A DNA stretch of 64,000 nucleotides from Hydractinia symbiolongicarpus. Lineage: Eukaryota; Cnidaria; Hydrozoa; Anthoathecata; Hydractiniidae. The stretch lies in NCBI RefSeq assembly GCF_029227915.1, contig NC_079888.1, positions 18,020,001-18,084,000 on the forward strand, given 5' to 3'. Numbering within the stretch: the stretch's first letter is position 1; every line of letters begins with the position of its first letter. The notes under the pieces are model-generated. The model made no database searches and was not told where the DNA came from. It worked only from the letters and a program-made list of their open reading frames with translations. The translations under genes and the position numbers were made by a program. This document shows, one piece after another, positions 1 through 12,500 of the stretch.

Positions 1-810
1 TTTTTTTATAAAAATTTTGAGTACTGAAAAGCCCCAACTCTAGAGCTCCATTGCGGTAGTGAAGATTTATGAGTAGTTGTTAAGTTAACATGAGCTTTAT
101 GAGAAATCTTTACGTAATGCTCGGCAAATGTTTAAGATTTATCATGGGTAAAAAAAATAAACTTTAATTTAGTGGATGTACGAGAAGAAACAATGATATG
201 TTACTAAGCTTTAGTCATTTAACAGAGGGCCTCAGCTTGTTTCTTGTCATTCTACAGCAAATACAAATGACTCACTCGAAAAAAACTTCCTCGAGCCACA
301 AAAACGTTTTATCATACAAATCATCATACTTCTTAAGAAATGGTTTATATTTATGTAATCATTCCACATTGCTTCTGACAATATAATAATTGAGAAACTT
401 ATCCATTAAAAGACCAAATTTGGCAGTTTCTCAGCAGCTCATCTCAGCTTAGTAATGTCATCAAATTATTTTTTTACCTGGAATAAGTTTGTTATAAGAT
501 GTTTTACAGTTTGGTAAAGTGTCATCACCTAAGTATGAGTGGATCATGACATATGTGCCACCAGCCACGCCCCTCTCTCGCCCCTCTCTCGCCCCTCCCA
601 GGGTTATATTGGCTGAAAACGTCCAGGTATAATTACTAGAGATTCAATTACTAAATTGTTAGAGAAACCTAAGTTCCATTGTGCATACTTAATACTGATA
701 ACTAATAGTAAAACTGTTCTTAATTATGCAAAAAATATAATCACTTACTGGCTACTTTATCTCACTAAAAAATCATATATTGAATGAAGAATTTAATTTT
801 GTACAAATAG
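1..810. other. AT-rich upstream/intronic stretch
   Basis: No convincing exon is seen. The next gene opens with a splice acceptor (caaatag at 804-810), so most of this stretch is probably an intron of that gene. The only unusual spot is a GC-rich island near 565-600 made of short repeated gcccctctctc units. Confidence 0.5.
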
Positions 811-3626
811 GTTTCGTAATGAGAAAAAAGATGCAACTGACTCAACAGAAAAGCGAGAGTACACCGTCGAGATGGTTAAAAGTATATCAAAGAGTATTCA
901 GAAGAAATCTAGTAACACTGAAGATCAACTAAAATATCTACGAAATGCATTTTCATATACGAAGGACTTTGTTGATGCCTTTCTGAGTGTAGATAATTCA
1001 TTATATAGTCTTGTCGGCTACCTGACTGGCCCTGACTCGACCTTACAACTTGAAGCTGCTTGGTGTGTCACAAACATGTCAGCGAATGATCATGAGCATA
1101 TGCCAATGATAGTAAAAGCAACTGCACCTTACTTGGTCACCTATTTACAAAGTGGTAGTGTGTTGTTGCAAGATCAGAGCGGATGGGCGTTAGGAAATAT
1201 GGCGGCAGATGGTGAGGAAATAAGGAAGGTGTTGAAAGCACAAGGGGTGATATCACCATTGATATCATTGGTTAAGGTAAATGTTCTCTGTGACGTGATA
1301 TTTTCTAAACAAATTGTGTGATTTACGAAGGCACCTGCTTATACGGTGCAAATTACATCAGTGAGATAATACGAAATGCAAATGTAAATCCTCGGCACAT
1401 CACAATTAAGGATGAACACACCTTCATTTGGAAAGTGTTAACTAACGCTCCTATTAATTACTTTAAGCTAAAGATACTTGAAGCATTTCATACTAGATCT
1501 TTGAAACCAGTTCTGAATGAACAGATTGAGGCTGTTTACAAAGTAAAAACGTTGAGAAAGTATTTTTTTTTTGAAAAAATAGAAACGTTAGGAAAGTATT
1601 TTTTTTGTTTCTTTGTTCAGAGTGACACTGATGGAGTGATACAATCATCTTTATTCGCGTTGTGCAACATGGCTAAAAGTTTGCCCATCATAGAAACCGA
1701 TCTTCTAAATTCGGATTTATTAGATACAGTGCAGAAAAAAATTTCTGATGAAAATACAGATCTCAATATTATATGTGAGTTGGCATGGCTGTTGAGTTAT
1801 ATGTCGGCCGAAGATTCTTTCTGTAAAGTGATTGTAAAGACAGGGATCTTGCGCCATGTTGTGCACTGGTTGTGTAAGGTTCGACCTCACCAACAAGAAT
1901 ATCTGTTCGCTGTTACACCACTGTTGAGGTGTCTTGGTATGTAACGTTTTAGTTTTATTTTGATATCATGTTTATCTCGTCTAAACAGATTGTTTGTGAT
2001 TTAAAACTATTTAAACTTGAATTTCAGCTGTTTTAATTGAGTTAATAAATTCTTTCAGCAATAAGTTTGAAAGCCATAGGGAAAATTAGTGTTTTAGAAA
2101 TTTTGAATTTTGAAAAGGTTGTCAACAATCTTAAGAAAAACGTGGAAAAAATATGTTTTGCTGTCGAAAATTATGTTCTAGAAATTGAATCTTATCTAAA
2201 AAAAAATTATTTAGGCCTCGATTGATTTACCTCAGTAGTTTGATGGTACATCGTGCCTGTCTATCTAATGTCTATCTTCTTCTTTAATAGTAAAACTTTC
2301 AGATAATAGTCCCAACAATACTCCAGTTAGACAGGGATGAAAAACAGGGATGAAAAAACTTCAACAGAAGAATAGTGTTGCTTATTGAAAATTTGTACGG
2401 CGTCAATAACAACATTGATTTTTTAAATTGGAAATGATTTGGACAAAAATTGGCCTAGCGAACCAAACAAGATGCAGCCAAATTTTTCCAAAAATAAAAA
2501 AGTTACCTTTTTCAGGATTCCAACGCCTCCTTCAAATCTAAAAACAAAATCTTACAAAATCCTTAAATTTTCTGATTTTTTTTAAAAGCTCTTAAAAATC
2601 TCCTAAATGCTTCAAGAACATCCATTTGGCAAACTCGATTTTTGTAATGGATTTTCTTTTGTGGAAGTCAAAAATATTCATGTTTTGCATCAGCTAATAT
2701 GAAAATTTAGTTTGTTGTCTACTTTAAATTACTTTAAATGACATTCCTGATTCTTGTAATTCCAAGTGATATTTTTTACTAATTGAAATTCTCCTAAAAA
2801 CTTCTAATGACATCTTAAAAAGCTCACTAATTCTTTTTTTTTCCACTTCACCGCTGAAGATCATAACTGATTGTGATTGCATTGTTTTTAGGTAATCTAA
2901 TCGGTTTGGATCCAAACATTCTAATTGATATCATATTACCTTACGAGAATGGCATGTTGCTTCCAACCCTCAACACGTTCTTAGTTTCCAACAAGCGGCA
3001 TTTAATCAAAGAGTCGTTGTGGGTTTTGTCGAATATTTTCTCGTGCAAGCTGGAGAAGAAGCACGTGGAAGAACTGCAATTGGCCCTGCCAAATGTGTCC
3101 AGACATCTCGTGTCAGCGTATGAGATTAAAAAAGAGGTTTGTCGTTGTTGTTGTTGTTGTTGTCGTTGTCGTTGCTATTAATGTCATTGTTCTTTGCCGT
3201 TGCAGTTGTTGTCGTCATCGATGACGGGCAAGATGGGTAGAAAACTACTATAGCTTTTAGTTTTTGTTATGTATTGTGTGTTCTAACCAATCTTGTCTTT
3301 TTGCGTTATAGGCGGCGATTTGTATGTGTCATATCGCGTATCGCGACGACGATCTAGCAGGAGCTGTAATCGAGCGGACAATCTTTGAGAATCTGATAGA
3401 CTTTTTAAAAATTCCCGACAATGAGATGAAGTGCTTAGCTTTACAGTTTTTCGAAATCACACTGTCCAATCCAAATGCTGTTCCTTTGTTTTTGCAGTGT
3501 AATGGACCCTCCTACTTAGAGGCTTTAGAGTATAACGAAAATGAGGAGATTCGAAACAAAGCTGTTTATTTGCAGAGGACTTATTATGAGAAGGAAGACG
3601 AAGAAGAAGAACAAGTACAGGAGTAA
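811..3626 (+). CDS. TMCO6: TMCO6-like armadillo/importin-alpha-like protein (5' end missing)
   Basis: Exons 811-1276, 1621-1936, 2892-3136 and 3312-3626 (TAA) join in consistent phase, with AG acceptors and GT donors, to about 446 residues. The first visible exon starts at an acceptor, so the N-terminus lies upstream; human TMCO6 is about 493 residues. The start of the visible part is basic and polar (FRNEKKDATDSTEKRE), like the end of an importin-beta-binding region. It is followed by helical armadillo-type repeats with motifs such as LQLEAAWCVTNMS, QDQSGWALGNMA, ICELAWLLSYMS and LLRCLGNLIGLDP. The C-terminal exon (LFLQCNGPSYLEALEYNENE, then an acidic tail) matches the order of conserved blocks in vertebrate TMCO6, as I recall that family. 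Cellular role is poorly known; relation to nuclear import is by homology only. A generic importin-alpha is the alternative. AATAAA at 3650-3655 fits the 3' end. Confidence 0.72.
1318..1550 (+). pseudogene. GIY-YIG retroelement relic inside TMCO6-like intron
   Basis: This intronic stretch translates without stops into a peptide resembling the C-terminal GIY-YIG/linker region of retroelements: IYEGTCLYGANYISEIIRNA, then HTFIWKVLTNAP, then LEAFHTRSLKPVLNEQIE. The family normally has C-x-C-G-x-x-YIGET followed by an R-W-x-E-H segment. Here the second cysteine pattern and that middle segment are degraded or missing. No reverse transcriptase lies beside it. The reading frame continues open into the next host exon at 1621. 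Confidence 0.6.
3137..3311 (+). repeat. GTT/GTC-rich intronic microsatellite
   Basis: The last intron of the TMCO6-like gene begins with a run of gttgttgtcgttg triplets at 3137-3235, an imperfect GTY trinucleotide repeat directly after the splice donor. Confidence 0.6.
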
Positions 3627-3649
3627 CAATAGAATGACAAGTAGACTAC

Positions 3650-3655
3650 AATAAA
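3650..3655 (+). terminator. Polyadenylation signal of TMCO6-like gene
   Basis: AATAAA begins 24 bases after the stop codon, the usual kind of position for an animal mRNA with a short 3' UTR. Confidence 0.5.
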
Positions 3656-6554
3656 TTGAATGCGCGCGGTTGTTCTGTAGAATATCATTTCTTGTTCTGC
3701 AAAGTAAGATTTGCGAGGATTAAAAGAGGAAATTGTTGGCTAACCTATGATGAAGCTAGAAATAGTTAAAAAATAAGTATTTTTTTCAGGCGATTTTGCT
3801 CGTGTGTTTTATTTATTTAAAACATCTGGATACACATGAATTTCTCGATGTCGTAATTTGATTTTTGTTTGTTTTTTTAGTACCATAAATTCTATTGCGG
3901 GTCGAAATTCTGTAATTAAAGGAAAACTGTCAACACATATTATTCGTTATGAAACTTCATGTTATAATTTATTAAAACGACATATGAGAATCGCATGAAA
4001 TTTTAAGCTTCAAGTCACGTTTATTCGTAACATTTTCGTATCATCATTGTACTTTACTTTTAGTTTTCTTTTCAACTACAGTTTTGGCCCTGTTCACACA
4101 GCCTTAAAACCACTAAGGTTAGTCATCCAAATAAAATAAGTACTGGCCTATAATACGAGCGATCATTTTTTTTAACGTTGTTAGATATTGACGTTGTTTC
4201 TTTTGTTTTTATCCTGTGATTAAAAAAATGAAAACAGTATGATAACTAGATTGTAAATTTTTTTTCAATTTTTCATTTAATAAATGAAGTTGCCAGAAGT
4301 TTTTTAGCTTTAGGTTCGCTTACAATAAAAGCTAGTCTGTTGTTTGGAAGTCAGCGCCCGAGATTTAATAGACTAAAGATAGTAGTGTTTTCTGGAATTT
4401 TATTGGTTGAAAGAGATTTCTGTTTGTAAACGTTCGAAAGTGAATTGTTCCAAACTTCTAAAACAGAGATCTGCGGTAGAAACCGCCTTAATAAAAAAAC
4501 TGCGTTTACACAGTGAACAGAATATCCGTCTGTCTATAACGTGAAACAGCGTCGAGCTGAAAGATAATTAGGTTGTAAGGTTAATGGGAAAAATTTGTCA
4601 AGTGAAACCTTTAAAAGGGAAATTTTTTAAGAGTCATAGACGCTCAAAGTTAGGCAGTTCTTCCCTCCTGCCCCCTCCCCCAATCTAACACAAATACGCG
4701 CCATCACGTACAAAAAGCGAAATAGAACCTCTTTGGAATTGTGGATTGGAAGACTTTAAGTTTAGGTTTAAGTTCAATTTCAATACAAACCAGAGTCAAT
4801 TCAAATTTTTGCCCATGATCGTCACCATAATAAAATACCAAATTAACTCAGGTTTTACTGGGAGCGTTTCTTGTTATTTTTATTTGGACATCTAAAATAC
4901 ACTCGACGGGATTTATGTTAAGTAATTCCTTTTTGTTTTTATAATGTCATTTTGTCACGTGGATGACGGAATGACATGATAGAAAACTTTGTCAAAAACT
5001 GTGAATCAATAAAACGAGCTACTTCCGGTTTTTGTTTCATCATGTCACGATGGAAGGAAACTGTTCGGCTTGAACTATCGTGGAATTTCTTAGTTTTGTT
5101 TTTATTATGTTGAAAGGCAAGTCCTATTTCTCCACGAAGCATCGTGGAAATGATCTGAGCATGCGCACTAAGACTTCATATACGAAATCAAAGTATACGA
5201 CTTTTTTGTTGCCATGACGATGACATGCGCCACTATTAAGGGCCTCTAGTTGACCAATATTGACAGAAAAAGAAAATCTCGTCCCAAAGAATTTTTTGGG
5301 CCTTTGTTGTTGCATAAAAAAACCTTAGCATTCTCAGCCACAAAGCTCCTTGAGATAAACCTGAAGGTTTTAATCTTAAAGACTCTGAGGACGAGAATGA
5401 ACCTAAGGATTGAATCAAAAAGGAAAAAGGCACTTGGAACAACATTAATAAACAAGATATGCACGGATTGGAAAGATTGAAAGCGGCAAAGAAGACAGCA
5501 AAGAAAGAAAAATATAATGATGATAATGAAGAAGGAAGAAGAAGAAAGAGAAGATGAAAAAGAAGAAGAGTAAAAAAGGTCAATATTAATTTAGAAAAAA
5601 AGAACAAAAAACAAATCAAAAGATCTAGGCGTATCCTTCATTAAAAGTAATGTGGAACTTAAAAAATTCCGCGAATTACCAATCATCATGAATAAACTGT
5701 TACTTCTTTGTTTTTTTTTGTCATTAAATACGATCTTATCTTTCCCAAATAACTGCCATAATCATGCTTCTCCTTATAAGGTTTAAAAAAATGTAAACAA
5801 AGGAATGAGCGGATCTCCATTTATGGCATTTAGATATACACGGATTGAAAGATAACAAAACTTGAGAATTGACAGAAACCACTTTTTTTTCTTGACATAA
5901 AATCCCGACAGAACTTTTTTAGTACAATTGATTATCACTCAAAAAATTTGGATTCAAATTTTTTCTGTGTTCATAAAATAAATTTTTAACTTTATTACAC
6001 AATGTGCTTAGATGCTTAGAAGAGTGCTGCCCTTTTAAGTAGGTAAATTTCCGAATTCAATTTTGAAAAAATTGTTTCCGTGTCTTGCACTTGACAACAA
6101 TAAAGATATTACAAAAATGTGTTTAACCCCCCGTGCGAGTTAAAAGTTCTTTTGTTTTATTTTCAAGAAGTCGACAAATCATACGGTGACGATTTGTAGT
6201 CGTCGTCGGTTGACTTCACCGTTAACGGAATGCTTGACTACTCGGTACAAGTGTCGTCACTTATTGTGTATGGTTAGTTTTATGAAGCACACTAGTCTTC
6301 TGCTATATTTTATTTAAGAATACAGAAAATTACAAAATAATGTATATGAAGTAATCTTAGTTGAATAAAAAGTCTGGGAAAGTTAAAATTTGTATTTAAA
6401 GCTGTGCGAACAACGTTGGCTTTTGTACGGGGCATGAGGTAGAGGAATGGAAACTAATGAAACTCCCACTTGATCAGCGAGACTTCGAACGTTTAGCCTG
6501 GGAGGTGGCCGAATACAGCAAGCGCAAACTGAAGTTATCAAAAGAGTTGCCAGG
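3656..6554. other. Intergenic region between TMCO6-like and LASP genes
   Basis: I see no gene. There is a purine-rich tract at about 5480-5580 (gaagaaggaagaagaaga-like) that creates long but low-complexity open frames. The sequence ATCTGAGCATGCGCA at about 5154-5168 is shared with the foldback element near 34258-34382, so a relic of that family may lie here. The last 100-150 bases are the probable 5' UTR/promoter of LASP. Confidence 0.4.
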
Positions 6555-9500
6555 ATGAATGCTAAATGTCACAGATGTAATAAGACAGTCTACCCTGTCG
6601 AAAAGTTAAGTTGCTTAGATAAAACATGGCACAAGGGATGCTTCAACTGCGAAACCTGCCATATGACCCTAAGTATGAAAACATACAAGGGTTATAACAA
6701 GCTGCCTTACTGCAATACACATTACCCAACAACTAAATTTACAGCCGTTGCTGATACTCCAGAAAATTTAAGGCTTAAAAAGAATACGACAAACCAAAGT
6801 AACGTTGTTTATCATAAAGATTTTGAACAAGAAAGAGGCAAATTCACAGCAGTAGCAGATGATCCAGAAACGTTGCGTGTCAAGAAATCACAAGTACAAG
6901 CTAGTGACGTTAGATATCAACAGAAAGGTAGTTTTATTGTTATTTAAATATATAATTGATGCAAATGCTGCAACAAAGTTCAGAGGCAAGGGCAGCCAGG
7001 GAAATCAGGCTATTTTTATTAGCTAATACACCTTTATGATAATTCAATTGTACATGCATTCCTACGGCTCTCCATCGTTTTACAATATCGGAAGAAAGGA
7101 GGTAAAAAACATGTTTTATAGGAGTTTGTTAGAGACGAAAGCGTGTTTTTTACAGTTCTTCAACTTCTTTCGTATCAATGTCTTTTAAATTTTCAAGAAA
7201 CGTTAATAATAATAAGATACAACTTAAGTGTACTTTTCTTTAAAAACAAAACATGGCAATTTAAAAAAATTATGACAAAAGATAGTGTTTTCTCCTTATA
7301 GAAGTGTGATATTTACCTCAATCGAGTGTTAGTTTCCTTGAATTATCATAAATGTGTATTATCCTGCAGTTTGCCCGTAATGTTCAACTGCACAGTGAAA
7401 ATTTTTATTACGTTTGATTTGTGTAGTCATTTCTTCGTAAAACATCAAATATATGGCATCTTAAAGGCACTGTACTTAGTCTATAAACTTGTAAATTTGC
7501 ATGTTTCCATAAATTTTGATACTTTTGATTTTGATAATTTTGAATTCAAATATTTTAGTCATTTTTTTAATAATCAAAACATTTTAAGCATGTTAATCTA
7601 AATCTGATAATTGTTTTATATATACTGTTCCTTTATGTTTGACACACACACCTCACCAGTATTTCTGTGTTTTAACTCTTTCCTTATCAAATACTAGGCA
7701 ATTGCAACCTTATGCTCCTGTTGCACATACTTTGTAGATATTACTCCTAGGACTGTGAGCCTACCATATTTTCCGGTATATAACCCGCACATCGTATAAC
7801 CCGCAGCTCCCACTTTTTTAGGGAGTTACAAATCAAATGCTATCAGATAGCCTGCATCTTCGTATAATCCTCTTAAAATTTCAATCAATGAGTTTTACTT
7901 ACCCACGCCCTTGTATAACCCGCATCGTGTTAAGAAAAAAATTCAGCATATTTTGTGGTTCCTTTTTTCGTTTGTTTTTACTGCTGTGTCATTTTTTTAT
8001 TTCATGCTGGAGACAAGTTGGGGTCATTTAAACTCGTAAACCCCAAACATGAGAACTAACTGTCTGAACTAGCGACTCCAAGTTTTAACTTCCTTGTCTT
8101 CGATTGTCGAAATAATAATAAACAATAATGGCGCCGTAGATTAGTGGTTATAGCTCTCGTACTCTGTGCGGGAGACCAGGGTTCGATTCCTCTTGACGGC
8201 GATTCAACATGGGCGAGTGAATGTTACCATAGCCCTGGGTTAACCCAAGCCATGTAAGGGAAATTGGGAAGATGGCACACTGTGTTGGCCGTTGGATGTT
8301 GCCGGGAGTTGTCTAGTAGAGCGCGGGCTCTAATTGGGTCTGCATAGCTCAAAATGAGCATTAAATACTCTAGGACTCTCCATCTACGCCATGGCCCCTC
8401 CTGGAAATAATAGACAGGGTATATCCCTCGATATTTGTGAGGCTAGCCATGTAAAATATGAACATCTATCTATCTATACATGTCAATAACACCTAAAAAT
8501 GATACCTGCAATACTGCTCTATTACCAGATACAAATCATTTCAATGTGCTCAATGTGATTGCAAAGATATAAATAGATTAGAATTCCATTCAACACAAAG
8601 GAAATTATGATCCCCAGAATTTTTTTTTTAGAGAGCAATATAAATATAAAGCAATTTACACTGTGTGAAAACAATTAAATCACGTAGGTGAAGTAAGGTT
8701 ACTACGTATAGGATCGCGCATGTAGTATATTATTCCTTTGTGTATTCCACTTTCTTGATGCAGTGTCCGCTTTTTTTTCATTCTGCGTAAGGTTGTTAGT
8801 ACTGCAAATAAATGAAAAACAACGCACAAAAGATTGTTAAAAAATGGAAACCTTGTCTTGCTTGCATTAATAGATATATAAACTTTAAATTTCACAATAA
8901 ATGATATAAAACTTATCACATAACCCGCACCACATTATAACCCGCACCACATTATAACCCGCACCACATTATAACCCGCACCAACAGTGGAAGTCATAAA
9001 AGTCAACCTATAACCCGCGGTTATATACCAGAAAATACGGTAGTTTCTATCATTTTGACAGAGGTGGCTATAATTATCACATCGTAACGCACACCATGAA
9101 AAAGAGCTTTTTCGAAATTGTGCCACAGCGGACTTTATGCAAGGGGGACAGAGTTCTCCAAACAGAAGGTTGCAAAGCATACAACAGTAAACTACAAATT
9201 CCTTGAGTCTACAAAAACTACAGTGCCACTTGAATGTAACTTTACATAAAAATGTGATATCAAAAACAATAAAGGTAATGTCTTGTACATAAACTTAAAT
9301 TATCTCATAAAAACTTCACATAAGCAATTGTTGTTATTAAATTCTAGCTTAAGGGGATGAATGCAAGAAAATATGTTTTTACCTGTTCGACACACGGATT
9401 ACTTTTTTAAGCGTAAATGTTGTATATGCTATATTTTACATGACATCTATATATTACATTTAATAAATTTTAGCTCGAAATGCTGTCTTGCAAGTTATTC

Positions 9501-12500
9501 TATGAGGAGAATTTTAAAAGTGTAAATCCCATTTTTTATCAATTTTTTGTATGTCACCTATTTCTATGATAGTTCCGGCAACAAAATAACCATTGAAAGG
9601 GGATAAATGGCCCACATTGGTCTAAGATCATACCTGCAAGCAGATTTTTTCTCTACAATCAAAAAATTTGTGCTAACAGACTTTATATTTCTAATTCACA
9701 ACCTGCTTAATAATCGCTGTATTCATTCTAAAACACGCAGAAAGAGTTAAAATGTAGCTATATTTTGTTTAAAAAATAAATTTTTAATCTCAGTAGGAAA
9801 TATCAAATAAATATGTTCCCGATTTCTATTGATGATAGGTTAATAATTTGATTTCAAAAAAACAGTTAGTAAACCACGAATTGCAAACTCTTTATTACAT
9901 TGCTCTTCTGTGTATACAAAGATACAGGAAAGTTCTTTATGGGACACGGGATCATTCATGAACTTTTTTCATATAAAAATAATGTAACTGCACATGAGAA
10001 AACCAGTTTTGGAGAACTTTTAAAAAATGATTGCAAGATTGCTTTAGGAAACTGATTTCTAAGCGTGTGTATACAGCCATTAAAAATTGTTATTTCTAAC
10101 CAGCAACCTTGCATTTGGTCAAACCTTTGCCAGTAGCAAATGACAATGACTGTTTTTCTGCTAGAACTTCCTAAAGTCACTTAGGATCTTTATCATATTT
10201 GGAGAAAAATCCATGGCCTAAATTAGCCTAATTGGGCTAGGGAAATTCTTGAAATCTGAAAAATATATCATTTTGAAATCACCTTTTCTGGTCTTCGTTT
10301 AATTTTATTTGTATAGCCAAATCGTAAGATATTTTGGTAATTAGAGAAATTTGCATTATAGTATGGAACTGCAAAATATTAAACATAAAAATCCAGAAAT
10401 TGTCCATATAATCTAGGTTTAAGCTAAACTAGGGGACTCCTTCCAATGGCTTATTTTCCAATGTTTTAAGAAATTAAAATGCGTAGGCATCAGGCATCAA
10501 TTTAATTTGTAAAATTTGGTGTAATTCAAATAATCCAAAATGATTATTAAACATTTCCGTTGCAGACGTTGTAAAAGTAAAGAATATTTAAAGTATATTA
10601 TTATATACATTGGTTGTCTTCTAGTGGATATTAGCTATTTTCTTACGTATTCTTGTTTTTTATTGTCATTGCATTTTCAACTATAAGTACTAGTCAATAT
10701 TAACAATTTTTCAAAGGTTTCAAATGCCAATTTTTCGAGAATCACATATTGTACAGACAGTTTTAATGTCCAGGATTTTTTTTGTAAAACCACACTGATT
10801 AAGTGAATTTGTGGGAAATGTCTTATATTAACAGTTTCTGCATAAGTTACTTGCTATTTGTGTGTTTTTTCATGCATGTCACCAAGGAACTGTAAATTGT
10901 AAGATATGAAGTTTGTTCTATTTAAAGTAACATTCGCCTAGTATCTAGTGTAAGTTTCTAGTAACCATATAAAATCTGTTGACGATAAAAAGACTGATAT
11001 TTAATTTAACTATGGACGATTTTATATGTTCTGTGGTGTACATGCTATCCTTCTTCTGTATTTAGATTCGAGCTCTGCTGCACCACCTCAGTGTATGTTT
11101 TAACCTAACTCTTACCTAATATGTAATAGAACTCAAAGTGGGAGATCTATTTTACTTCTGTACACTCCTTCTCACTTCTTTATCTTGGTCCTCGTTAATT
11201 TGCTGGTTATGTGTTTTTGCATAGAATTTATGTAGTGTAATGACATTGTAATGCTTCGAATTTGACAGAGGGGCGTTGGGCGGTTACTAATTTTTTGCAA
11301 TCTTTAAGTAGTGAATCACTTCAAATTAAGATTAAAGTTCGATAAAATTTTAGGGTTTTAGTCACGTTAGCTGATAGTAGTATTAAAAACTCGTCACCAA
11401 CAAATGTCCAAATTTTTTGATAAATCCTTTTACTGTGGTGCTTTGAACAAAGCTGCTTCCGTTTCGTATAATCCTCTATTAAACCTGAAATTTTAACTTC
11501 TTTAAATTGATAGGGGAAATTCGTACCCTCCAAAAATCATCTAATTTATGGCGAGAACGTATGTAGAGGGTGGGTTTTATTACTAAGTTAAAGCAGGGTT
11601 CCTGGCGTTTAATCGAAATATTTTAACAATCTGCGTTGGCTAGCGTGTTGGTTGCGCGATAAATACATTTCTTTTGTCACCACACTATTTCTTTTCATTA
11701 TGCGTTTGTTTGCTATTTTTAATATTTTTTTTAGTGCATTCTTACACCCTATATGTTTTTGTAGAACGAATAAGTTTATTATTATTATTTATTATTCGTA
11801 TTGTGTTATTGTTTGTTATAGTTGCTGGAGATGCTCCTGCTACACGATATGATGCTCCAAGAAGCCCACCAGCGCAAAGCTACCAACCTCCACCACCTGC
11901 ACAAAGCTACGATCCCCCGCCACCTGCACAAACTTACGAGCCCGAACCTCAACCAGACGTTCCTACTCCAAGTGGTGGTGGTGGTGGTGGTGGTGGTCGC
12001 TTTGTAGCGTTGTATGATTACACTGCTGCGGATGACGATGAGGTAACATGTTTGTGATATTACAATGTCAAAGATTGATTCGTGCCAGGGGGTCAGGATT
12101 TATGGCGTGTGGGAAGTCAACCTTGACAAATTTAAAGGAATGCCAGGGATCTTTTTGCGTTTTCATTGCGTGGCCAGAGATGTTACGGATGGATTTTTAC
12201 TGCAATGCTACAGAAAAGCAAAGAGTTTGCCATTAGGTTATTTATTCTGATGATAAAGAAGGGAAGTTTTGTTTTTATATTGTGAGTCATCAACTCAAGT
12301 TTAACAAGGTTCGGGAGAAAAATGATATCATTTTCAACACGCAATTTGGTCAGGGGACGTTGGCATTTTTGTTTAGGTAAATGCGCTAAACCTTGCGGAA
12401 CCTTATCCAATTTTCAAAATCTAACTTTTGAATTGTGTAAGTGTTGAGATTTAAAAAAAAAGCCTTCTTTTCTAACAAATTTTATAAAGAACTTGTGCAT

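Noticed and set aside
198-386. 62-codon open frame upstream of the TMCO6-like gene
   Set aside because: No homology pattern, no splice signals in phase with the first exon, composition like surrounding AT-rich DNA.
5236-5619. Open frames on both strands over the purine-rich tract
   Set aside because: Low-complexity GAAGAA/TTCTTC sequence creates long frames on both strands; no domain signature.
8129-8205. tRNA gene
   Set aside because: A and B boxes are present, but the anticodon arm pairs poorly and a long body with an ATCT tail follows, so it is a SINE head.
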